In this document: piece by piece, positions 1 through 9,108 of the stretch | Layout of the letters: every line of letters begins with the position of its first letter | Numbering within the stretch: the first letter of the stretch is position 1 | From: Neorhizobium vignae | GTDB lineage: Bacteria > Pseudomonadota > Alphaproteobacteria > Rhizobiales > Rhizobiaceae | NCBI RefSeq assembly: GCF_000732195.1 | Contig: NZ_JNNU01000007.1 | Location: forward strand, 186,001 to 250,000 | Direction: 5' to 3' | Length of the DNA stretch: 64,000 nt | Position numbers and translations under genes: made by a program | Notes under the pieces: generated by a model | What the model was told of the DNA's origin: nothing | Databases searched by the model: none | What the model saw: only the letters and a program-made list of their open reading frames with translations

Positions 1-572
1 GTCGGATGTCCCGTAGCCTGCGGCTTCGGCAGCTTCATCGTCAGCAGCGCGACCATCGGGATGACGCTGAGCACGGCGGCGAAAATCCAGGAGCCCTGCC
101 AGCCGAAGCTCGGCAGCAGGAAGGGCGAGATCATCATCATCACCGCGACGCCGACCGGCATCCAGATACCCCAGAGAGCAAAGGCAAGGCCGGTGTCGCG
201 CAACTCGACTGAAGCAGCGATCAGGCCGGGGGCGGCGACCGAGACCATGATGAGACCGACGCTTTCGAGCACGCGGCTGGCGAAGATCACGGTTTCCGAA
301 TGGGTGAGGGCGCCGATCAGGCTGCCAGCGATCAGCAGGGCAAGGCCGAGGATCATCGCACGGCGATGGGTCAGGTAATCGGTGAACCGGCCGATCAGGA
401 TGCCGCAGGCGGCGCCGAGAGCGCTTGAAAGCCCCATCAGCCAGCCGGCGGCCACGAGGTCCATCCCGAGCTCGGAGCGCAGCAGGGGGATGGCGGGCGG
501 CACCTTGCCCACATGCAGGGCCGCGGCGATACCGCCCAGAACAGCGATTGTGACGTGTCCCCAACGAGTCAT
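1..572 (-). CDS. MFS transporter, N-terminal part (cut by window edge)
   Basis: Reading the minus strand from an ATG at 572 gives 190 open codons that run off the left edge. The protein is hydrophobic throughout, with about six membrane segments visible. The MFS loop 2-3 motif is clear as GRFTDYLTHRRAM at residues 61-73. The sequence style (AIPLLRSELGMDLVAAGWLM) resembles the CynX/NimT-like branch of the major facilitator superfamily. The substrate cannot be told. The start is uncertain: the ATG has no clear ribosome site, and the frame stays open upstream with possible GTG and TTG starts. The LysR gene upstream lies on the same strand after about 200 bases. Confidence 0.8.
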   Translation of the reverse strand, partial: MTRWGHVTIAVLGGIAAALHVGKVPPAIPLLRSELGMDLVAAGWLMGLSSALGAACGILIGRFTDYLTHRRAMILGLALLIAGSLIGALTHSETVIFASRVLESVGLIMVSVAAPGLIAASVELRDTGLAFALWGIWMPVGVAVMMMISPFLLPSFGWQGSWIFAAVLSVIPMVALLTMKLPKPQATGHP

Positions 573-771
573 GTTGTCGGTATTCCATTCATCGAACAAA
601 CGTCCGACCGCTTTATCATCCACGTCCGGGCTCAGGCATAAATTCCTTTGCGGCGCGCATGATTTCTTGGCTGTCGAAGCGCCGAACGACGCCGTGCCGG
701 GACGACGGCGTCCAATCCGGGAAGGCACCGCACGACATCAGGGCGGGCATCGCCTTGTCGGCAAGCCAGGG

Positions 772-1707
772 CTAGCTCGCCTTGCGCATCTGCTCGCGGC
801 TTTCCTCGACCTTGAGGTTCTGAACCAGCTTGGCGAGCCAATCGACGAAGACTCGCACCTTGTTGGAGAGGTGGCGGGTCTGTGGATAGACGATGTAGAG
901 GGGCAGGGATCCGCAGCGCCAGTCGGGGAGCACTTCGACAAGTTCGCCCTTTTCTACCGCCTCCCTGACCATGAAGCGCGGCGATTGCACGATGCCCATG
1001 CCGGATATGGCCGCGTTCACATAGGTCCGGGCATCGTTGACGGAGACTACGTAACGGGGTGTGATCTCCACGTTTTCGTCGTCGCGATGGAATTCCAGGG
1101 ACCTCACCCGGCCAGACTGGGCACTCAGGTAACCAACGGCCAAATGGTCTTCCCGCAGGTCCTGCGGGCGTTCGGGCGCCCCGAATTTGCGGATGTAGAG
1201 TGGTGCCGCATAGGCGGACATGCTCATCTCGCCGACCTTGCGGGCAATCAGCGACTGGTCGGTCGGGGTGCCGGCGCGCAGCGCGCAATCGACGTTTTCG
1301 GCAATATAATCGACCAGCCGGTCGCCGACGCCGATATCGAGCCTGATCTGAGGAAAGCGCGTATGGAAATCGCATAAATTCGGAATGACCAGCAAATCGG
1401 CAAAAGCCCCGGCCATTTCCACCCGCAGTCGCCCGGACGGCTGCCGCTGCGAATTCGAGATGCTGCCGTCGAGTTCGTCGAGCTCGGAGATGATCTGCAT
1501 CGCCCGCTCGTAATAGAGCGCGCCGTCGGTCGTCACCATCACCTTGCGGGTCGTCCGGTTGAGCAGCGTCGTGCGCAGATGGCTCTCAAGGCTCTGGACG
1601 AGATTGGTCACGGTCGTTTTCGGCATGTTGAGGGTCGCTGCAGCCCGGGTAAAATTGCCGGTTTCCACGACGCGGACGAATACGCGCATTGCCGAAAGCT
1701 GATCCAT
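772..1707 (-). CDS. LysR-family transcriptional regulator
   Basis: The 311-residue protein has the family's usual length. A winged helix-turn-helix spans residues 1-60 (FTRAAATLNMPKTTVTNLV is the recognition region), followed by a substrate-binding-like effector domain. It is transcribed away from the hydrolase-RND efflux operon starting at 1865. The 157-base gap between them holds an inverted repeat of the LysR type, so control of that efflux operon is likely, in the manner of MexT and MexEF. This is inference from layout; the effector is unknown. Confidence 0.92.
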   Translation of the reverse strand: MDQLSAMRVFVRVVETGNFTRAAATLNMPKTTVTNLVQSLESHLRTTLLNRTTRKVMVTTDGALYYERAMQIISELDELDGSISNSQRQPSGRLRVEMAGAFADLLVIPNLCDFHTRFPQIRLDIGVGDRLVDYIAENVDCALRAGTPTDQSLIARKVGEMSMSAYAAPLYIRKFGAPERPQDLREDHLAVGYLSAQSGRVRSLEFHRDDENVEITPRYVVSVNDARTYVNAAISGMGIVQSPRFMVREAVEKGELVEVLPDWRCGSLPLYIVYPQTRHLSNKVRVFVDWLAKLVQNLKVEESREQMRKAS

Positions 1708-1730
1708 TGTCCTGATTCCTGCTGCGTCGC

Positions 1731-1759
1731 AACATTGTTCCGAAATATGGAATAGTGTT
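1731..1759. promoter_or_regulatory. Candidate LysR operator between divergent genes
   Basis: An interrupted dyad is centred at 1745. The inner arms TTCC (1738-1741) and GGAA (1749-1752) are separated by 7 bases, and the outer arms AACA (1731-1734) and TGTT (1756-1759) also pair. Spacing and position, 24 bases upstream of the LysR start, suit autoregulation and divergent control. Binding is inferred. Confidence 0.45.
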
Positions 1760-1864
1760 GTCGAATGCCGTGAGCTTGTGTGTTTTCACCCGAATAATAA
1801 TATCAGGTTCAGGATTGACGGCAAGTACCCCGCTTCTACTAGGGGTTTGTCCGAGGATTTTTCA

Positions 1865-2659
1865 ATGACCGCGCAGTGGGAAAACATCGCATTTGACAAG
1901 TCGGCCATGCCGGCTGTGCCGATGCGTGTCTATGAAGGAGCAGCCAAGGCTAAGGCTCCGCCGCTGGTGCTTTATCTGCGAGGCGGGGCGTTTCTCAATG
2001 AGCAGCGCGGCGAAAACGAACGGCCAGTGGCAAAAGCACTGGCCGAGTCCGGGGCCGTGGTACTCGAAGCTGACTACAGCAGCGTCTCGCAAAACATGTT
2101 TCCGCAGGCGATGGAATGCGCTTTTGCGGCGCTCCAGTGCCTGGCCGGCCGGCGCAAGCAGTTCGGCAGCGCGAAGTCCCTGCTTTTCGTGGCGGGCGAC
2201 GAGGCAGGCGGCAATGTCGCGGCCGGCGTGGCGCTGAAGGCGCGTGATCTGATGCCGGGCGAACTGAGCGGCCAGATCCTCCTGTCGCCGATGATCGACC
2301 CGATGATGACGACGCAGTCCTTCCGTAAGGCGGACGAGATCGGGATGGGCGAACGCTGGGCCGAGGGCTGGAGCCATTATCTCGGCTCCCATTGCGGGTT
2401 CCAGCATCCTTATGCGGCACCCTGCCTCTGTTCGCGGCTTTCGGGTGTCGCGCCGGCTCTCATCGTGACATCGGAAGACGATCCGTTGCGCGACGAAACG
2501 CTCGGTTATGCGGCGCGTCTGAGTGAGGCCGGCGTTTCGGTCAGGCGGAAGATTTTCCCGGCCAGTTGTGGCTGGACGGGCATTTACAGAGAAGGCGACG
2601 GCGAGTGGATGACAGCACTTTGTGCCGAATTCAATAGCTTTGCCAAACAGTTAAGTTAG
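1865..2659 (+). CDS. Alpha/beta-hydrolase-fold protein lacking catalytic residues
   Basis: This 264-residue protein has the layout of hormone-sensitive-lipase-type esterases. The oxyanion HGG motif is RGGAF (residues 39-43). The nucleophile elbow normally written GDSAGG is GDEAGG (111-116), so Glu113 replaces the catalytic Ser. The acid region DDPLRDE (205-211) is kept, while the position expected for the catalytic His reads ASCGW, with Cys235. Three of four functional positions are therefore changed, and the protein is probably a pseudoenzyme or binding protein. I chose the ATG at 1865 over an upstream start at 1778 because the fold begins soon after it. It leads an apparent operon with the RND efflux genes. 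Confidence 0.8.
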   Translation: MTAQWENIAFDKSAMPAVPMRVYEGAAKAKAPPLVLYLRGGAFLNEQRGENERPVAKALAESGAVVLEADYSSVSQNMFPQAMECAFAALQCLAGRRKQFGSAKSLLFVAGDEAGGNVAAGVALKARDLMPGELSGQILLSPMIDPMMTTQSFRKADEIGMGERWAEGWSHYLGSHCGFQHPYAAPCLCSRLSGVAPALIVTSEDDPLRDETLGYAARLSEAGVSVRRKIFPASCGWTGIYREGDGEWMTALCAEFNSFAKQLS

Positions 2660-2686
2660 TAGCATGATTTATTTTGAAGGCAAATA

Positions 2687-2707
2687 ACGGCCCCTTCCCA
2701 AGGCCGT
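2687..2707 (+). promoter_or_regulatory. Small hairpin just upstream of the efflux adaptor ribosome site
   Basis: ACGGCC (2687-2692) pairs with GGCCGT (2702-2707) across 9 bases. The AAGGAG ribosome site of the next gene starts immediately after it. It could tune translation or mRNA processing between the hydrolase-like gene and the adaptor; there is no T-run to suggest a terminator. Confidence 0.3.
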
Positions 2708-2720
2708 AAGGAGACTATCA

Positions 2721-3905
2721 ATGACCTCGAAGATCAAAAGCTGGGCCCTGTGGGGCACTGGACTGAGCACGGCTGCACTGATTGCCGGTGCCTCGGTTTA
2801 TCTCGATCTGCCGCAGGGCGCAAATGCCGCGCCTGCGACGGCTGCTGCTGCCGCTCCGGCCGTCCCCGTGACGGTCGCCACCGTGGAGCCGCGCAACGTT
2901 TCCACCTGGCAGGAATTTTCCGGACGGTTGGAAGCCGTCGACCGCGTCCAGATCCGGCCGCGCATCACCGGCGCCATCCAGTCGGTGCATTTCCGCGAAG
3001 GTGGACTGGTGAAGCAGGGCGACCTGCTCGTCAGCATTGACCCGGAGCCCTACCAGGCGGCGGTCGCTCAGGCCGAAGGCCAGGTGGCTTCGGCGCAGGC
3101 GAGGGTGGAGCTTGCCAACACAGAACTCGAGCGCGGCAAGAACCTCGTCTCCAGGAACACCATCTCTCAGAGCGATCTCGCCCAGCGCCAGAGCGCCCAG
3201 AGTGAGGCGCTGGCCAATCTCCAGTCCGCCAAGGCGGCATTAAAGACGGCGCAGCTCAATCTCGACTATACCGAGATCCGGGCACCGATCGCAGGCCGGG
3301 CCGGCAAGTTGGAAATCACGGTCGGCAATCTGGTGGCGGCGGGTTCCGCCTCCGCCCCGCTGACGACGCTGGTTTCCTCCGATCCGATCTATGCGAGCTT
3401 CGATGCCGGTGAAGAACTGGTGTCCAGCACGCTCGCCGACCTTCCGCTTGTCGACGGCGTGCCGGCGATCGAACAGGTGCCGGTCGAGGTGAGCACGCTC
3501 GCCGCCAACGGCACGCCGATCCGCGGCAAGCTGCAGCTGATCGACAACGAAGTGAACGCCTCGAGCGGCACGATCCGCGTGCGCGCGGTCTTCGACAATC
3601 CGGGCGGCAAACTGATCCCGGGCCAGTTCGTGCGGGTCCGCATGGGCCAGCCGAAGGCGCAGGATCACCTGATGGTCAGCGAAAAGGCCGTCGGCACCGA
3701 TCAGGACAAGAAGTTCGTCTTCGTGGTCGATGCGGCCAATACCGTTGCGTACCGGCAGGTGGAGCTGGGCACGGCGGTCGATGGCATGCGGATCGTCGAG
3801 AAGGGCCTCAATCCGGGCGACCGGATCGTCGTCAACGGTCTGCAGCGCATCCGTCCGGGCGCGGTTGTCCAGCCCCAGGAAGAGGCGAAAGTCGCCAACA
3901 AGTAA
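2721..3905 (+). CDS. RND efflux periplasmic adaptor (MexE/AcrA family)
   Basis: The 394-residue membrane-fusion protein has an N-terminal hydrophobic segment (about 8-28) and no lipobox. A lipoyl-like half follows, then a coiled-coil hairpin at about 105-165 rich in Ala, Gln and Glu, the second lipoyl half (YTEIRAPIAGRAGKLE), and the beta-barrel and membrane-proximal domains. It links an inner-membrane RND pump to an outer-membrane channel. The start follows AAGGAG at good spacing. The pump gene lies 130 bases downstream. No outer-membrane factor gene is present, so the complex must borrow a channel encoded elsewhere. Confidence 0.93.
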   Translation: MTSKIKSWALWGTGLSTAALIAGASVYLDLPQGANAAPATAAAAAPAVPVTVATVEPRNVSTWQEFSGRLEAVDRVQIRPRITGAIQSVHFREGGLVKQGDLLVSIDPEPYQAAVAQAEGQVASAQARVELANTELERGKNLVSRNTISQSDLAQRQSAQSEALANLQSAKAALKTAQLNLDYTEIRAPIAGRAGKLEITVGNLVAAGSASAPLTTLVSSDPIYASFDAGEELVSSTLADLPLVDGVPAIEQVPVEVSTLAANGTPIRGKLQLIDNEVNASSGTIRVRAVFDNPGGKLIPGQFVRVRMGQPKAQDHLMVSEKAVGTDQDKKFVFVVDAANTVAYRQVELGTAVDGMRIVEKGLNPGDRIVVNGLQRIRPGAVVQPQEEAKVANK

Positions 3906-4035
3906 CGTTTTGAGCGGCGGTTAGTCCGCCGCTTTTCAACACTCATCCAGTTCCGGTTCGTGGAGCTTGCGGCCTTGTCGGCCGCGAGCCGGGGCCGTTT
4001 CGCCTCTTGTTCAACCCCGGAGAGAGGGCTTTGAC

Positions 4036-7000
4036 ATGAATATTTCCAGGTTTTTCATCGACAGACCGGTCTTTGCGGCCGTGCTGTCGATCCTCATCGT
4101 GGTCGCAGGCCTGATCGGCATGCGGTCGCTGCCGATTTCCGAATATCCCAATGTGGTCCCGCCTTCGATCGTCGTGCGTGCCGTCTATCCTGGCGCCAAC
4201 CCGACGGTCATCGCCGAAACGGTCGCGACGCCGCTCGAAGAGCAGGTGAACGGCGTCGAGGACATGCTCTACATGTCGAGCCAGGCGACGTCCGACGGCG
4301 TGCTGACCCTGACTGTGACGTTCAAGCTGGGCACCGACCCGGACAAGGCGCAGCAGCTGGTGCAGAACCGCGTCAGCCAGGCGGAACCGCGCCTGCCGGC
4401 GGAAGTGCGTGCCCTCGGTGTCACGACCGTCAAGAGCTCGCCCGACTTCATCATGGTCGTCAATCTCGTCTCCGACACCGATCGCTACGACATTACCTAC
4501 CTGCGCAACTATGCGACGCTGAACGTCAAGGACCGGCTCACCCGCATCCAGGGCGTCGGACAGGTTCAGGTCTTCGGCGCCGGCGACTATTCCATGCGGG
4601 TCTGGATCGATCCGCAGAAGGCGGCCGAACACTCGCTCGCCGCAAGCGACATCTCGAATGCGATCCGTGGCCAGAACGTCCAGGCGGCCGCCGGTATTAT
4701 CGGCGCATCGCCCAGCCGGCCGGGTGTCGACCTGCAGCTCAACGTGAATGCCCAGGGGCGCCTGCGCACCCCGGAGGAGTTCGGCAACATCATCGTCAAG
4801 AGCGGCGAAAACGGCGAGATCACGCGGTTGCGCGACGTCGCCCGTATCGAGCTCGGCGCGGCGGACTATACCCTGCGCTCGCTGCTTGATGGCCAACCGG
4901 CCGTTGCCGTTGCCGTCCTTCAAGCACCCGGTTCCAACGCGATCGAAATCGCCGATAACGTCCGTGCAACGATGGACGAACTTCAGAAAGTGATGCCGCA
5001 AGGTGTCAAATACGAGATCGTCTACGATACGACCAAGTTCGTGCGCGCCTCGATCGAGAAGGTCATCGAGACCCTGCTCGAAGCGATCGCGCTCGTCGTG
5101 CTCGTGGTCATCCTGTTCCTGCAGACCTGGCGGGCGTCTATCATTCCGCTGATTGCCGTTCCCGTCTCGATCATCGGCACGTTTGCGGTCATGTACGCCT
5201 TCGGCTTCTCGATCAACGCGCTGACGCTTTTCGGGTTGGTGCTGGCGATCGGCATCGTCGTCGACGACGCGATCGTCGTGGTGGAAAACGTCGAGCGCAA
5301 TATCGAGAATGGCCTCAGTCCGCGTGATGCGACCTACAAGGCCATGAAGGAAGTCTCCGGCCCGATCATTGCGATCGCGCTGGTGCTGGTGGCCGTCTTC
5401 GTGCCGCTTGCCTTCATCAGCGGCCTGTCCGGCCAGTTCTACCGGCAGTTTGCGCTGACGATCGCCATTTCGACCGTCATCTCGGCGATCAACTCGCTCA
5501 CCCTGTCGCCGGCGCTGGCAGCCCTTCTGCTGAAGGACCATCACGCCAAGAAGGACTGGCTGACGCGGTTCATGGATGCGATCCTGGGCTGGTTCTTCCG
5601 CGGCTTCAACCGTGCCTTCGGGGCCGCCTCGAACGGCTACGGACGCACGGTCGGCGGGCTGCTTTCCCGCAAGAGCCTGGTGATGATCATCTACTTCGCG
5701 CTTGTGGCGATGACCTACAGCATGTTCAACGCGGTGCCGGGCGGTTTCGTGCCGGCGCAGGACAAGCAGTACCTGATCGGTTTCGCTCAGCTTCCGGACG
5801 GCGCAACCCTCGACCGCACGGAAGAGGTGATCAAGCGGATGAGCGACATCGCCCTGGAACAGCCCGGTGTCGAGCACGCCATCGCGTTCCCGGGCCTGTC
5901 GATCAACGGCTTCACGATCGGCTCGAACGCCGGCATCGTCTTCGCGGTGCTCGACGATTTCGACAAGCGCGAGACGCCGGAGCTTTCGGGCGGGGCCATC
6001 GCCATGGCGCTGAACCAGAAATATGCCGGCATCCAGGACGCGTTTATCGCCATGTTCCCGCCGCCGCCGGTCAACGGCCTCGGAACGACGGGCGGGTTCA
6101 AGCTGCAGATCGAGGATCGTGCCGGCCTGGGCAACCAGGCACTGGACGAGGCGGCCAAGGCAGTCATCGCCAAGGCCTACCAGACGCCGGAACTCGCGGG
6201 CATCTTCTCGAGCTTCCAGATCAACGTGCCGCAGCTCTACGCCGATCTCGACCGCGCCAAGGCCGAACAGCTCGGAGTGTCGGTGACCGACGTCTTCGAA
6301 ACGCTGCAGGTCTATCTGGGCTCGCTCTATGTCAACGACTTCAACGCCTTTGGCCGCACCTACAGCGTCCGGGTCCAGGCGGATGCGCAGTTCCGCGCCA
6401 AGCCGGAGGATATCGGCCAGTTGAAGGTCCGTTCGCAATCCGGCCAGATGATCCCGCTTTCGGCCCTCCTGAAGGTGGACGCGCAGACCGGTCCGGAACG
6501 CACGACGCGCTACAACGGCTTCCTCTCCGCCGATGTCAACGGCGGTCCGGCACCGGGCTTCTCGTCAGGCCAGGCCCAGGCCGCGATCGAAAAGATCATG
6601 GCGGAGACGTTGCCTTCGGGGGTCGACTACGAATGGACGGACCTGACCTACCAGCAGATCCTCGCCGGCAATTCCAGCATCGTGGTCTTTCCGCTGGCGC
6701 TGCTGCTCGTCTATCTCGTGCTCGCCGCCCAGTATGAAAGCCTGACGCTGCCGATCGCGATCATCATGATCGTGCCGATGGGTGTGCTTGCCGCCTTGAC
6801 CGGCGTCTGGCTCACCGGTGGAGACAACAACATCTTCACCCAGATCGGGCTCGTGGTCCTTGTGGGTCTCTCGGCGAAGAACGCGATCCTGATCGTGGAA
6901 TTCGCCCGGGAACTGGAGTTCCAGGGTAGGACGCCGTTCGAGGCGGCGGTCGAGGCAAGCCGGCTGCGCCTGCGTCCGATCCTGATGACGTCGATGGCCT

Positions 7001-7221
7001 TCATCATGGGTGTCGTGCCGCTGGTCGTGTCGACCGGTGCGGGTGCGGAAATGCGCTCCGCCATGGGTGTCGCGGTGTTCTCCGGCATGATCGGAGTGAC
7101 GTTCTTCGGCATCTTCATGACGCCGGTCTTCTACATGCTGGCACGTTTGCTCACCGGCAGCCGCCCTCTGCGGCAGCACGGTACGGAGGAGGCGGCTCCC
7201 GCTCTCTCTCCAGCGGAGTAA
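4036..7221 (+). CDS. RND multidrug efflux pump, inner-membrane subunit (AcrB/MexF family)
   Basis: The 1061-residue protein matches the HAE1 family in length. It begins MNISRFFIDRPVFAAVLSI, the typical first helix. The proton-relay Asp pair lies in TM4 (Asp410-Asp411 in IGIVVDDAIVV) and the partner Lys in TM10 (Lys948 in LSAKNAILIVEF). Two large periplasmic loops flank the helices as expected. The ATG at 4036 has a GAGAGAGGG ribosome site; an in-frame ATG at 3967 would add a basic non-family extension and was rejected. It is co-transcribed with the adaptor and followed by a strong terminator. Substrates are not predictable. Confidence 0.95.
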   Translation: MNISRFFIDRPVFAAVLSILIVVAGLIGMRSLPISEYPNVVPPSIVVRAVYPGANPTVIAETVATPLEEQVNGVEDMLYMSSQATSDGVLTLTVTFKLGTDPDKAQQLVQNRVSQAEPRLPAEVRALGVTTVKSSPDFIMVVNLVSDTDRYDITYLRNYATLNVKDRLTRIQGVGQVQVFGAGDYSMRVWIDPQKAAEHSLAASDISNAIRGQNVQAAAGIIGASPSRPGVDLQLNVNAQGRLRTPEEFGNIIVKSGENGEITRLRDVARIELGAADYTLRSLLDGQPAVAVAVLQAPGSNAIEIADNVRATMDELQKVMPQGVKYEIVYDTTKFVRASIEKVIETLLEAIALVVLVVILFLQTWRASIIPLIAVPVSIIGTFAVMYAFGFSINALTLFGLVLAIGIVVDDAIVVVENVERNIENGLSPRDATYKAMKEVSGPIIAIALVLVAVFVPLAFISGLSGQFYRQFALTIAISTVISAINSLTLSPALAALLLKDHHAKKDWLTRFMDAILGWFFRGFNRAFGAASNGYGRTVGGLLSRKSLVMIIYFALVAMTYSMFNAVPGGFVPAQDKQYLIGFAQLPDGATLDRTEEVIKRMSDIALEQPGVEHAIAFPGLSINGFTIGSNAGIVFAVLDDFDKRETPELSGGAIAMALNQKYAGIQDAFIAMFPPPPVNGLGTTGGFKLQIEDRAGLGNQALDEAAKAVIAKAYQTPELAGIFSSFQINVPQLYADLDRAKAEQLGVSVTDVFETLQVYLGSLYVNDFNAFGRTYSVRVQADAQFRAKPEDIGQLKVRSQSGQMIPLSALLKVDAQTGPERTTRYNGFLSADVNGGPAPGFSSGQAQAAIEKIMAETLPSGVDYEWTDLTYQQILAGNSSIVVFPLALLLVYLVLAAQYESLTLPIAIIMIVPMGVLAALTGVWLTGGDNNIFTQIGLVVLVGLSAKNAILIVEFARELEFQGRTPFEAAVEASRLRLRPILMTSMAFIMGVVPLVVSTGAGAEMRSAMGVAVFSGMIGVTFFGIFMTPVFYMLARLLTGSRPLRQHGTEEAAPALSPAE

Positions 7222-7236
7222 GGTCTACCTCCGGCG

Positions 7237-7278
7237 CCGCGCGGGTTCTTTCCACCGGGAACCCGCGCGGTATTTTTG
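7237..7278 (+). terminator. Rho-independent terminator of the RND operon
   Basis: A perfect 12-bp stem (7237-7248 with 7259-7270) is followed by TATTTTTG. It ends just before the stop codon of the convergent SDR gene. Confidence 0.9.
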
Positions 7279-7281
7279 TGT

Positions 7282-8082
7282 CTAAAGTGCACCGCCGTCG
7301 ACAATGATTGTCTGGGCCGTCATGGCGGCGGAGGCATTCGAGGCAAGGAACAGGCTGGGGCCAACCAGGTCCTCAGCCACCAGCACCCGCTTCAGCGACT
7401 GGCGCGCGACCATCGCCGTGATGCTGTCGTCACTCAGCCAGAGTTTCTTCTGCCGTTCCGTGACGATCATGCCCGGCAGAATGGCGTTGACGCGGATGTT
7501 TTCCGGCCCGAGCTTTCCAGCGAGGCTCTTGGTCAGGCCGATGATCCCGGCCTTGGCTGTCGCATAGGCGGGCAGCCCGCCCATGTTGAGCAGATAGGCA
7601 ATCGAAGAGAAATTGACGATCGCGCCGCCGCCGGCCTTGCGCAGGTGCGGGACCGCCGCCTGCGAGACGAAGAACATCTGCTTGATGTTGATCGCCTGGG
7701 CGTTGTCCCAATATTCCTCGGTGACCGTCTCGAATTCGTGGCGGTCGTCCCAGCCGGCATTGTTGACCAGCACCGACAGCGACCCGAGTTCCTGCGCGGC
7801 CCTGTCGACGGCGGCTTTCGTCTCCGCGACGTTGCGCAGATCGGCTTTCAGGTAGAGTACCGGATGCCGAGCGGTTTCGGAGAGGCGTTCCGCCAGTTCG
7901 CGGCTGGGCTCGTCGGCAATGTCGATGAATGCGACCCTGGCACCCTGTACCGCAAAACCTTCCACCAGGGCGGCGCCGATGCCGGACCCGCCACCGGTGA
8001 TCAGCACGCCGCGATCCGCCAGGTCCGCATGCCGTACAGAAATATCGGCCAAAACATCCTCCTTGTCCGGCTTGGTCGCCAA
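7282..8082 (-). CDS. Short-chain dehydrogenase/reductase
   Basis: The 266-residue classical SDR has the cofactor motif ITGGGSGIG near residue 28, the NNAG motif, and the catalytic Ser plus YATAK (Tyr-x3-Lys) about 13 residues later. The acidic residue after beta-2 (FIDIADEP) suggests NAD preference. The C-terminus IIVDGGAL is typical. It lies convergent to the RND pump and divergent from a small glycine-rich gene. The substrate, probably a sugar or hydroxy acid, cannot be assigned. Confidence 0.92.
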   Translation of the reverse strand: MATKPDKEDVLADISVRHADLADRGVLITGGGSGIGAALVEGFAVQGARVAFIDIADEPSRELAERLSETARHPVLYLKADLRNVAETKAAVDRAAQELGSLSVLVNNAGWDDRHEFETVTEEYWDNAQAINIKQMFFVSQAAVPHLRKAGGGAIVNFSSIAYLLNMGGLPAYATAKAGIIGLTKSLAGKLGPENIRVNAILPGMIVTERQKKLWLSDDSITAMVARQSLKRVLVAEDLVGPSLFLASNASAAMTAQTIIVDGGAL

Positions 8083-8156
8083 GTTCTATCGCTTCGATGC
8101 GGGAAGACAAGGATGCGCGACAAACTCTCGCCATCTCGGCGCGCAATGGTCCCGCG

Positions 8157-8303
8157 ATGACCATTGCGACAGGAGTAGCCGTCGGCGTCGGGCTGGGCAC
8201 CGTGCTCGGGACAGCCGTTTTTGATAATATCGGCATCGGTGTTGCCGTGGGCATCGCGATCGGCGTTGCCCTGTCCCAGTTCCTGCGTTCACGATCGAAA
8301 TAG
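8157..8303 (+). CDS. Small glycine-zipper-like membrane protein
   Basis: The 48-residue product is almost entirely two glycine-rich hydrophobic stretches with GxxxG-type spacing (TGVAVGVGLGTVLG and GIGVAVGIAIGVALS) and a basic end, RSRSK. This suggests a tightly packing membrane helix pair. The same frame is open from an ATG at 8097, giving 68 residues, but the extension is polar and unrelated in character. Neither start has a strong ribosome site. Function unknown. Confidence 0.5.
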   Translation: MTIATGVAVGVGLGTVLGTAVFDNIGIGVAVGIAIGVALSQFLRSRSK

Positions 8304-8406
8304 CCACGGCGGGCTCCGTTCACCGGCGGAGAATTGCCTTCCTGCCTCAGAGCCATTACTCGGAAAGGCAACGTTTCCGGCCATATCCCTTCTGAGTCGG
8401 AGCCTG

Positions 8407-9105
8407 ATGACAAAGGAACTCTCCGTGGCCCTTTCCAATGCCGACCTCTCGCTTCCCGAAAAGACCTATGCCGCCTTCCTCTTCGATATGGACGGCACGA
8501 TCCTGAATTCGATCGCATCCGCCGAACGCGTCTGGGGACGCTGGGCGGCCAAGATGGGTTTCGACGTGGAAGCATTCCTGCCGACCATGCATGGCAAGCG
8601 CGGGATCGACACGATCAGCGCACTGAACCTGCCGGGCGTCGATCCGGCCGCCGAAGCCGAGGGTATCCTGCGCGGCGAGATCGAGGATGTCGAAGGGGTC
8701 GTGCCTATCCCCGGCGCAGTGGAATTCCTCTCCGCGCTGCCGCCTGAACGCTGGGCGATCGTCACGTCGTCGCCGATCGAACTCGCCAAGGTCCGGCTTG
8801 CCGCGGCCGGCATTCCGCAGCCGCGCTACATGGTGACCGCTGAAGACGTCACCGTCGGCAAGCCCGATCCGCAAGGTTATATCCTCGGCGCGGAACGGCT
8901 CGGCGTCAGCCCCTCGGACGTGCTGGTATTCGAGGACGTGCCTGCCGGCATCCAGGCGGGTGAGGCGGCAGGGGCCGACGTCATGGTCATCACCGCCACC
9001 CATTCCCATCCGATAGAAACCGGGCATTCGAAAATACCCGGTTATCTTGATGTGGTGCCGCATATCGGCGAGGACGGACGGCTTTCGATTCGCCGCAGGG
9101 ACTGA
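8407..9105 (+). CDS. HAD-superfamily phosphatase (sugar-phosphatase-like)
   Basis: The 232-residue subfamily IA HAD hydrolase has motif I as FDMDGT (nucleophile Asp about residue 28), motif II as TSS, motif III as the Lys of VGKPDP, and motif IV as FEDVPAG. A helical cap lies between motifs I and II. This pattern is shared by 2-deoxyglucose-6-phosphatase and glycerol-phosphatase-like enzymes, which remove phosphate from small sugar phosphates. The ATG at 8407 was chosen because the upstream extension is not HAD-like. It stands alone, convergent with the APC permease. Confidence 0.88.
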   Translation: MTKELSVALSNADLSLPEKTYAAFLFDMDGTILNSIASAERVWGRWAAKMGFDVEAFLPTMHGKRGIDTISALNLPGVDPAAEAEGILRGEIEDVEGVVPIPGAVEFLSALPPERWAIVTSSPIELAKVRLAAAGIPQPRYMVTAEDVTVGKPDPQGYILGAERLGVSPSDVLVFEDVPAGIQAGEAAGADVMVITATHSHPIETGHSKIPGYLDVVPHIGEDGRLSIRRRD

Positions 9106-9108
9106 GCC

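Noticed and set aside
3943..6438. An 831-codon open frame on the minus strand inside the RND pump gene
   Set aside because: It is antisense to a clear family member, has a His/Asp/Arg-rich low-complexity composition, and is an artefact of high GC and codon bias.
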